Source: Eubacteriales Family XIII. Incertae Sedis bacterium
GTDB taxonomy: Bacteria > Bacillota > Clostridia > Peptostreptococcales > Anaerovoracaceae
Assembly: GCA_031278255.1 (NCBI GenBank)
Contig: JAITKU010000072.1
Span: 1-11,026 of the forward strand
DNA: 11,026 nucleotides
Direction of reading: 5' to 3'
In this document: positions 5,819-11,026 of the stretch, piece by piece
Numbering within the stretch: position 1 is the first letter of the stretch
Layout: the number at the start of each line of letters is the position of its first letter
Translations under genes and position numbers: made by a program
The notes under the pieces: generated by a model
Seen by the model: the letters and a program-made list of their open reading frames with translations, nothing else
What the model was told of the DNA's origin: nothing
Databases searched by the model: none

Positions 5819-7192
5819 ATGGCCAAGATAAAAATCACAGAAACCGTACTGCGCGACGGACATCAATCCCTGATCGCGACGCGTATGACCTTGGATGAGA
5901 TGCTTCCGATACTCGAAACGATGGATGCGGTGGGGTATCACGCGCTCGAGGTCTGGGGCGGCGCCACCTTTGACGCCTGCCTGCGCTTCCTGAACGAGGA
6001 CCCTTGGGAGAGGCTCAGGGCCATTCGCGGCCGCGTGAAGAATACGAAGCTTCAAATGCTGCTGCGCGGCCAAAACCTGCTCGGTTACAAGCATTACGCC
6101 GATGATATGGTGGACGAGTTCGTGAAGAAATCCATCGAGAACGGCATAGACATCATCCGCATATTCGACGCTTTCAACGACACGCGGAATCTGGAAAGCG
6201 CCGTGCGCGCCTGCAAGAAATACGGCGGCCACGCGCAGGGCTGCGTTTCCTATACGCTCAGCCCCGTACACACGAACGATATGTTCATCAAGCTCGGCCG
6301 GGAGATAGAGCAGATGGGCGCCGATTCTTTCTGTATCAAGGATATGGCGGGCCTGCTCGATCCCTACAACACCTATAAGCTCGTGCAGGACCTGAAAGGC
6401 GCCCTGCATATACCGATCGAACTGCATACGCACGCGACGAGCGGACTCGGCGCCATGACCTATATGAAAGCGGCGGAGGCCGGCGTCGATATCATCGATA
6501 CGGCGATTTCACCTTTCGGCGAGGGTTCGTCGCAGCCCTCGACGGAGCCGATGGTCTACGCGTTCAGGGGCACGGAATACGATACCGGCATAGATATGGA
6601 CGGCCTGAACAAGATCGCCGCGCATTTCAAGCCGATCCGCGAGAAGTACATCGCGAGCGGGCTTTTGGACCCCAAGCTGATGGGCGTCGATATCAACACC
6701 CTCGTCTATCAGGTGCCGGGGGGTATGCTGTCAAACCTCGTTTCCCAATTGAAGCAGTCGAACGCGATGGACAAGTTCGAGGATGTGCTGAAAGAGGTGC
6801 CGCGGGTGCGCGAGGACCTCGGCTATCCGCCGCTCGTAACCCCGTCGAGCCAGATCGTCGGTACGCAAGCGGTGTTGAACGTGCTTGCGGGCGAGCGTTA
6901 CAAGATGATTCCGCGAGAACTCCAGCAGGTGGTGAAAGGCATGTACGGCCGCACGACCGTGCCGATCAGCGAGGAGATGGTGAAGCGGATCATCAGGAAA
7001 GCGGAGCGTGTCACGGTCCGTCCGGCGGACCTTTTGGAACCGGAGCTTGAAAAGACGAAGCAACTGTTCGCCGCGTATATCGAGCAGGATGAGGATGTGC
7101 TGACGGGCGCGATGTTCCCCGAGCCGGCGAAGAAATTCTTTGAGTACAGAAACGCGCAGCGTTTACAAGACGGACGCGAGCCTGCCGAATGA
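5819..7192 (+). CDS. Biotin-dependent carboxyltransferase subunit (oxaloacetate decarboxylase alpha / pyruvate carboxylase subunit B type), no biotinyl domain
   Basis: Catalyses transfer of a carboxyl group between a biotin carrier and pyruvate or oxaloacetate. The 457 residues contain the HMGL-like TIM barrel, with TVLRDGHQS (9-17, Asp13 a metal ligand), EVWGGATFD (44-52), RIFDAFND (114-121), CIKDMAGLL (172-180, Lys174 the expected carboxylated lysine) and ELHTHATSG (201-209, His203 and His205 metal ligands). The conserved carboxylase domain follows, including TPSSQIVGTQAV (341-352). It stops near residue 457 with no proline/alanine linker and no MKM biotin site, as in the 5S subunit of transcarboxylase and in two-subunit enzymes. 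AAGGGAG (5801-5807) lies 11 nt before the ATG. No biotin carboxylase, biotin carrier or membrane beta/gamma subunit is adjacent, so the reaction direction cannot be decided here. Confidence 0.9.
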   Translation: MAKIKITETVLRDGHQSLIATRMTLDEMLPILETMDAVGYHALEVWGGATFDACLRFLNEDPWERLRAIRGRVKNTKLQMLLRGQNLLGYKHYADDMVDEFVKKSIENGIDIIRIFDAFNDTRNLESAVRACKKYGGHAQGCVSYTLSPVHTNDMFIKLGREIEQMGADSFCIKDMAGLLDPYNTYKLVQDLKGALHIPIELHTHATSGLGAMTYMKAAEAGVDIIDTAISPFGEGSSQPSTEPMVYAFRGTEYDTGIDMDGLNKIAAHFKPIREKYIASGLLDPKLMGVDINTLVYQVPGGMLSNLVSQLKQSNAMDKFEDVLKEVPRVREDLGYPPLVTPSSQIVGTQAVLNVLAGERYKMIPRELQQVVKGMYGRTTVPISEEMVKRIIRKAERVTVRPADLLEPELEKTKQLFAAYIEQDEDVLTGAMFPEPAKKFFEYRNAQRLQDGREPAE

Positions 7193-7242
7193 GGAGGATG
7201 AGGCGGTCCGCCCGGTATGGGGCGGGGGCGGCGGGGCGCTTG

Positions 7243-7286
7243 CCGCGCAAGGCCCGCGCGGATTTTGCCCGTTCGCGGGGGCTTTT
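7243..7286 (+). terminator. Probable terminator of the carboxyltransferase gene
   Basis: CCGCGC (7243-7248) pairs with GCGCGG (7256-7261) and is followed by ATTTT. Just after it, CCCG-TTCG-CGGG (7268-7279) forms a compact stem, with TTTT at 7283-7286. Both fit rho-independent termination on the + strand between convergent genes. I see no matching T-run for the opposite strand, so argH termination is not explained. The rest of the gap (7193-7315) is GC-rich and holds no gene. Confidence 0.5.
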
Positions 7287-7315
7287 CGGGCACGGCGCGT
7301 GAGACCCCGCGGCGC

Positions 7316-8692
7316 CTACAGCGCCGCGAGGCGCGCCCGGACCGACGCGATTTGCTTCTCGACGCTCGCAAAGGACGCGGAGCCTTCGGATCGCTTTGCC
7401 CCAATGCAGGCGCGCAGGTCGATGTGCGCGTAGATATCCGCTTCAAAATGCGCGGAGAATTGTCGCAGTTCTTCGATGCGCAGGTTTTCTATCGCCTTAT
7501 TCTCGCCGATACAATATAAGACGATGCGGCCTATGATCGCGTGACAGTCCCTGAACGGGACGCCTTTTCGCACGAGATAGTCCGCCGCGTCGGTCGCGTT
7601 CATGAAGCCGCCGCGCGCGGCTTCTTCCATGCGCGCGGGTTTCACGGTCAGGGTCTTTAGCATGGCCGCGAGTATGGGGAGGACGGCTTTCAGCGTATCA
7701 ACGGTGTCGAACACGGGCGGCTTGTCCTCCTGCATATCCTTGTTGTAAGCCAGCGGCAGCGCTTTCATAAGGGTGAGGAGGGCGAGCAGGTCCCCGTAAA
7801 CCCGGCCCGTCTTGCCGCGGATGAGTTCCGCGATGTCCGGGTTTTTCTTCTGCGGCATAATGCTGCTGCCCGTGCTGAACGCGTCGTCCGGTTCGACGAA
7901 GCCGAATTCCGCCGAACTCCAGAGGATCAGCTCTTCGCAAAGGCGCGACGCGTGCATCATGACGACGGAGGCGTCCGCGAGGAATTCCAGCGCGAAGTCG
8001 CGGTCGCTGACCGCGTCCATCGCGTTCTCACAGACGCGCGCGAAACCGAGTTCCCGCCGCAGGAATTCGCGGTCCGTGTCGTAGGTGACGCCCGCGAGCG
8101 CGCCCGCGCCGAGGGGCAGTTCGTCCATGCGGCGGAGGCAGTCGCCGAGACGATCCGCGTCGCGCAGGAACATCTGGCAGTAGGCCAGCAGGTGAAAGGC
8201 GAGCGTTACGGGCTGTGCCCGCTGGAGGTGCGTATAGCCCGGCATCACCGTCTCCCGGTGCGCCTCGACCGTTTCCGTGAGCGTTTCGATCAAGGCTTTC
8301 AGCATGGCCCGTATGTCGGCCGTTTCCTCTTTGAGATAAAGGCGCAGATCGAGCGCGATCTGGTCGTTGCGGCTGCGCGCGGTGTGCAGCTTCTTGCCGG
8401 TCTCGCCTATCCTTTCCGTGAGCGCGCGCTCGACGCACATGTGTATATCCTCCATGTCCGCGCCGAACGCGATCTTTCCCGCATCCAGATCCGCCAGCAC
8501 ATCGCGCAGGCCCGCTTCGAGGTCCGCGCCCTCTTTTTCGGTAATTATTCCCTGTTTTGATAACATTTTGCTGTGCGCCAAGCTGCCCCGTATGTCGTGG
8601 CGGTAAAGCCGCTTGTCAAAGAATATGGACGCGTTGAACGCATCGACGGACGCGTCTCCGGTCTTTGTGAATCGTCCCTGCCATAGTTTCAT
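7316..8692 (-). CDS. argH: Argininosuccinate lyase ArgH
   Basis: Cleaves argininosuccinate to arginine and fumarate, the last step of arginine synthesis. The 458-residue length is typical. It begins MKLWQGRFTK as in the family and carries HTARSRNDQ (103-111), GYTHLQRAQP (152-161, His155 in the active site), and the fumarase/aspartase superfamily signature GSSIMPQKKNP (275-285) in the catalytic serine loop. YNKDMQEDKPPVFD (316-329) is also standard. The homotetrameric enzyme is cytoplasmic. The region before the ATG has only a weak purine run (AGAGAAAGG), so translation may depend on coupling to the MgtC-like gene that ends 39 nt upstream. It is the last gene of the - strand group and converges on the carboxyltransferase gene. 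Confidence 0.97.
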   Translation of the reverse strand: MKLWQGRFTKTGDASVDAFNASIFFDKRLYRHDIRGSLAHSKMLSKQGIITEKEGADLEAGLRDVLADLDAGKIAFGADMEDIHMCVERALTERIGETGKKLHTARSRNDQIALDLRLYLKEETADIRAMLKALIETLTETVEAHRETVMPGYTHLQRAQPVTLAFHLLAYCQMFLRDADRLGDCLRRMDELPLGAGALAGVTYDTDREFLRRELGFARVCENAMDAVSDRDFALEFLADASVVMMHASRLCEELILWSSAEFGFVEPDDAFSTGSSIMPQKKNPDIAELIRGKTGRVYGDLLALLTLMKALPLAYNKDMQEDKPPVFDTVDTLKAVLPILAAMLKTLTVKPARMEEAARGGFMNATDAADYLVRKGVPFRDCHAIIGRIVLYCIGENKAIENLRIEELRQFSAHFEADIYAHIDLRACIGAKRSEGSASFASVEKQIASVRARLAAL

Positions 8693-8731
8693 GCGGAGTC
8701 CGCCTTTCTCTCTCGCGCCCGCGGCGCGTCG

Positions 8732-9427
8732 CTACAGTTCTTCAATAAGCAGTACGCCCTCTTGTTTCTCGATGTTCTTCAGCAACTGCGCGCGCGAGTT
8801 TTTCTGTATCTTGAGGCTTAAATGCAGGCCGACGGAACCCGAAACAAAGGCGGATGAGTTGAAATGCGTGTCGATAACGCCCACCTCGCAGTTGTGCAGA
8901 TAATCCAGCAGGGTGCGGATGCTCTTCAGGGAATCCAGTTCCACGTAGAGTTCCAGCGTGCGGGAGCGGACGAGTATCCTGTTCTCGATCGCGGGGAAAA
9001 AGGCCAGCGCCACGAATATGAGGATGGCCGCCGTGATTGCGCCGGAGTAGAAGCCTATGCCGATCGCGAGGCCGGTACACGCGGAGGCCCACAGGCCGGC
9101 GGCCGTGGTAAGGCCCCTGATCCTGTGCCTGCCCGTCACGAGGATGGTGCCGACCCCGAGGAAGCCCACGCCCGTGATCACCTGCGCGCCGAGCCGCGTG
9201 GGATCGGACATTTGGGATATGTTCTCATATACAAATTCGTTTGTGAGCATGGCAAGACAGGCCCCGACGCAGACCAGCATATGCGTTCTGAAGCCGGCCG
9301 GCCGGTTGCGCGCGCCGCGCTCCAGGCCGATTACGCCGCCGATAACGACGGCCAGCACGAGCCGTACAATGGTGGAAACGATGTTCACCGTGTCGAGGCA
9401 GCCGAGATAATTGTAAATAAGTTGCAT
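8732..9427 (-). CDS. MgtC/SapB family membrane protein with C-terminal ACT-like domain
   Basis: A 231-residue inner-membrane protein of the MgtC family, whose members affect Mg2+ homeostasis, acid or low-phosphate growth and, in pathogens, F-type ATPase activity. Visible features are a hydrophobic helix at about 15-35 ending in GGVIGLERGARNRPAGFRTHMLVCVGA (the family signature, about 30-56), then GAQVITGVGFLGVGTI (80-95) and GLTTAAGLWASACTGLAIG (105-123), and a last helix at about 127-145. This makes about five membrane segments. Residues 155-231 form a soluble domain like the ACT-type tail of longer MgtC proteins. The ATG at 9427 has a weak AGGA site very close by. It lies between argG (97 nt upstream) and argH (39 nt downstream) on the same strand, so cotranscription is likely. 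The ligand or partner is unknown. Confidence 0.9.
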   Translation of the reverse strand: MQLIYNYLGCLDTVNIVSTIVRLVLAVVIGGVIGLERGARNRPAGFRTHMLVCVGACLAMLTNEFVYENISQMSDPTRLGAQVITGVGFLGVGTILVTGRHRIRGLTTAAGLWASACTGLAIGIGFYSGAITAAILIFVALAFFPAIENRILVRSRTLELYVELDSLKSIRTLLDYLHNCEVGVIDTHFNSSAFVSGSVGLHLSLKIQKNSRAQLLKNIEKQEGVLLIEEL

Positions 9428-9453
9428 ATTATCCTGTATTTTCTAATTCTGAT

Positions 9454-9474
9454 CGCCTTGCCCGCCCTAAGGCG
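9454..9474 (-). other. Small hairpin in the argG to mgtC-like gap
   Basis: CGCCTT and AAGGCG pair with a 9-nt loop. No T-run follows on the - strand, so it is not a standard terminator; it may be a processing or stability element between argG and the MgtC-like gene. A GATAAT just before the mgtC-like start has no matching -35 box, so I see no separate promoter in this gap (9428-9524). Confidence 0.3.
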
Positions 9475-9524
9475 CGGAGCGGAACGCGGTTTTGCGTCAC
9501 GTTTCTCCCCGCGCGGCGCTCGCG

Positions 9525-10733
9525 CTAGGCTTTCCGCTTCGCTTTCTGTATGGCCCGTATCTTCATCGGGAGCGAAAAGAGGTTGATGAAGCCCTCGGCG
9601 TCCTTTTGGTTGTATACCTCGTCTTTACCGAAAGTCGCGAATACATCGCTGTAGAGCGCGTTGTCCGATTTGGCGGCGACGGGGACGGCCGCGCCCTTGT
9701 ACAGCTTCATGCGCACCGTGCCCGTTACGGGCGCCTGTATGTGATCGACGAAAGCGGCCAGCGCCTCGCGGAGCGGCGTGTACCAAAGGCCGTCGTAGAC
9801 GAGCTGCGCGTACTTCAGCGCGACCGTGTTTTTGTAGTTCAGCGTATCGCGATCGAAGATCAGCTTTTCGAGCGCGGCGAGGGCCTTATAAAGGACGGTC
9901 CCCCCCGGCGTCTCGTAGACGCCGCGCGACTTCATGCCGACGAGCCTGTTTTCCACGATGTCCGTCGTGCCCACGCCGTTCTCGCCGCCTATGCGGTTGA
10001 GTTCTGTGAGCAGGGCGACGGGGGCGGTCCTTTGGCCGCCGAGACCGACGGGAATGCCGCTTTCAAAGTCTATTTCGACGAAAACCGGGCGATCGGGCGC
10101 TTTCTCCGCAGGCACGCTCATCACGTGGATATCGTCCGAATGCTCGTTCCAAGGGTTTTCCAGGTTGCCGCCCTCGTGACTGATGTGCCACAGATTTTGG
10201 TCGCGGCTGTATATCTTTTCATGGGTCTGCGCCACGGGAATGTCGTGCTTTGCCGCGTATTCGAGGCAATCCTCCCGCGATTTCAGGTTCCAGATGCGCC
10301 AGGGGGCGATGATGCGGAGCGCCGGATTCAGGGCGTGTACCGTACTCTCGAAGCGGACTTGGTCGTTGCCCTTGCCCGTACAACCGTGGGCGACGGCGCC
10401 CGCGCCCTCCTCTTCCGCGACTTCGACCAACTTCTTCGCCATGAGCGGCCGCGCCATCGAGGTTCCGAGCAGGTAGTCGTTTTCGTAGATCGCGCCCGCT
10501 TTCAGCGTGGGCCATACGAAATCCGTCAGAAACTCCTCCCGTATATCGATAATGCGGGATTTCGACGCGCCCGTGTCGAGGGCCTTTTTGTTGACGGCGT
10601 TGAAGTCGTCGTCCTGCCCCGCGTCACAGCACACGGCGATGACCTCGGCGTCGTAGTTCTCTTTCAGCCAGGTCAGAATGACGGAGGTGTCGAGGCCTCC
10701 CGAGTACGCCAGTACGATCTTTTCCCGTGCCAT
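9525..10733 (-). CDS. argG: Argininosuccinate synthase ArgG
   Basis: Joins citrulline and aspartate with ATP to form argininosuccinate, the step before ArgH. The 402 residues match the short bacterial class of about 400. Motifs are the PP-loop AYSGGLDTS (9-17), CCDAGQDDDF (35-44), GTSMARPLMAK (90-100), HGCTGKGNDQVRFE (117-129), SRDQNLWHISHEGG (176-189) and YETPGGTVLYKAL (273-285). The ATG at 10733 is preceded by AAAGGAG at 8-nt spacing, the best ribosome binding site on this strand. The sequence upstream holds a promoter, an ARG box and a leader hairpin. It is the first gene of the argG-mgtC-argH group. No carbamoyltransferase or earlier arginine genes are in the window. Confidence 0.97.
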   Translation of the reverse strand: MAREKIVLAYSGGLDTSVILTWLKENYDAEVIAVCCDAGQDDDFNAVNKKALDTGASKSRIIDIREEFLTDFVWPTLKAGAIYENDYLLGTSMARPLMAKKLVEVAEEEGAGAVAHGCTGKGNDQVRFESTVHALNPALRIIAPWRIWNLKSREDCLEYAAKHDIPVAQTHEKIYSRDQNLWHISHEGGNLENPWNEHSDDIHVMSVPAEKAPDRPVFVEIDFESGIPVGLGGQRTAPVALLTELNRIGGENGVGTTDIVENRLVGMKSRGVYETPGGTVLYKALAALEKLIFDRDTLNYKNTVALKYAQLVYDGLWYTPLREALAAFVDHIQAPVTGTVRMKLYKGAAVPVAAKSDNALYSDVFATFGKDEVYNQKDAEGFINLFSLPMKIRAIQKAKRKA

Positions 10734-10740
10734 GATTTTG

Positions 10741-10780
10741 CTCCTTTCCGCGCGGCAAAGCCACCGGGCCCGCGCCGCGC
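10741..10780 (-). promoter_or_regulatory. argG ribosome binding site with adjacent leader hairpin
   Basis: On the - strand GCGCGGC (10780-10774) pairs with GCCGCGC (10756-10750), a 7-bp GC stem with a 17-nt loop ending 2 nt before the AAAGGAG ribosome binding site (10747-10741). An A8 run (10806-10799) lies further upstream in the leader. The stem could influence access to the ribosome binding site or just protect the leader; no T-run suggests attenuation. Confidence 0.4.
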
Positions 10781-10813
10781 ATACGATTTGCGCAAGCCTT
10801 TTTTTTGCCTTTC

Positions 10814-10842
10814 AGTATATCACAGTTGCACGGGGAATGCAA
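10814..10842 (-). promoter_or_regulatory. argG promoter (extended -10)
   Basis: On the - strand TATACT (10819-10814) is preceded by TGA, giving the extended -10 form TGaTATACT. TTGCAT (10842-10837) lies 17 bp upstream as a weak -35 box. The predicted start is near 10807, giving a leader of about 74 nt. The inverted repeat TTGCA-N7-TGCAA (10826-10842) overlaps the -35 box and part of the spacer and may be a second regulator site. Confidence 0.7.
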
Positions 10843-10849
10843 GGGACGG

Positions 10850-10863
10850 TGAATAAATATACA
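10850..10863. promoter_or_regulatory. ARG box (ArgR/AhrC operator) upstream of argG
   Basis: The + strand reads TGAATAAATATACA, which matches 13 of 14 bases of the ARG box core TGAATWWWWATTCA. It lies about 43-56 bp upstream of the predicted argG start, just before the -35 box. A half-site ATTCA at 10867-10871 could be part of a second, poorer box. ArgR hexamers bind such sites with arginine, so arginine-dependent control of argG is likely. The position upstream of -35 is less usual for simple repression. Confidence 0.65.
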
Positions 10864-10959
10864 AAAATTCAAATACCAGGGTAACTACTCAAACCCCACG
10901 CAATTTTACCCGTTCGCGTGCGCGCCCCTCACGTTCGCTCCCTTCGCAGTGCAGAAAGT

Positions 10960-11026
10960 CTACACGAACTGCGCGGTGGATTTGGCGGGATAGGACGGCG
11001 CGAGTCCGAGCATCAGCATGACGAGC
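10960..11026 (-). CDS. Possible C-terminal end of a gene entering from the right (partial, tentative)
   Basis: Reading in from the right edge on the - strand, one frame gives LVMLMLGLAPSYPAKSTAQFV and then TAG (10962-10960). The composition is protein-like, with a hydrophobic stretch. Only 21 codons are visible and the other frames are open as well or arginine-rich, so this is weak. The stretch from here to the argG ARG box (10872-10959) holds nothing else I can name. Confidence 0.22.
   Translation of the reverse strand, partial: LVMLMLGLAPSYPAKSTAQFV

Noticed and set aside
10777..10806. Short stem followed by T8 on the + strand, resembling a terminator
   Set aside because: The stem is only 5 bp and 5 nt from the T-run, no + strand gene ends before it, and on the - strand it is simply an A-rich part of the argG leader.
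9492..10856. 454-codon open frame on the + strand across argG
   Set aside because: It mirrors argG, has arginine-rich composition and crosses the argG promoter and ARG box; it is a shadow of argG.
10858..10871. Second full ARG box
   Set aside because: Only the ATTCA half and the A/T centre match; the other half matches 2 of 5 bases and overlaps the first box.
10909..10938. Repeated CGTTCGC near the right edge
   Set aside because: The two copies are 7 bp, in GC-rich DNA, with no regular spacing or further copies nearby; they do not suggest a repeat array.

Overview
The window looks like a chromosomal stretch from a GC-rich (about 60% by eye) anaerobic Bacillota-type bacterium. This rests on GGAGG/AAGGGAG ribosome binding sites, sigma-A-like promoters (one with perfect TTGACA and TATAAT boxes), an EAL-HDOD signalling protein, a compact moaA-moaC-MOSC cluster and a biotin-less carboxyltransferase subunit. 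The taxon is an inference; there is no rRNA or other marker to fix it. I see no mobile element, CRISPR array, tRNA or rRNA.

Left half, + strand. A probable gene tail (1-43) overlaps by 4 nt a small glycine-rich hypothetical protein (40-492). A strong promoter with a dyad-rich core (538-569) and a leader of about 130 nt precede an AMP-forming acyl-CoA synthetase (702-2375). A second promoter overlaps the end of that gene and drives an EAL-HDOD protein (2446-3684) whose EAL half has lost its signature. A hairpin pair then separates it from a tight molybdenum-cofactor cluster: moaA (3799-4764), moaC (4769-5278) and a stand-alone MOSC protein (5265-5714). MoaA and MoaC make cPMP from GTP; the MOSC protein probably handles sulfur or finished cofactor downstream. 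Next comes a carboxyltransferase subunit of the OadA/PycB type (5819-7192), without its biotin domain and with no partner subunits beside it. It ends at a GC-rich hairpin with a short T-run.

Right half, - strand. argG (10733-9525), an MgtC/SapB-family membrane protein (9427-8732) and argH (8692-7316) run in one direction with gaps of 97 and 39 nt. ArgG and ArgH carry out the last two steps of arginine synthesis; the MgtC-like gene between them is the unexpected member. Upstream of argG are an extended -10 promoter, a nearly perfect ARG box (13 of 14 core bases) and a leader hairpin next to the ribosome binding site, so ArgR control is likely. A few codons of another - strand gene may enter at the right edge.

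Most of the window is ordinary metabolism. I found no clear new multi-gene system. The points worth a second look are the argG-mgtC-argH arrangement, the dyads in the two best promoters, the degenerate EAL protein and the orphan carboxyltransferase.
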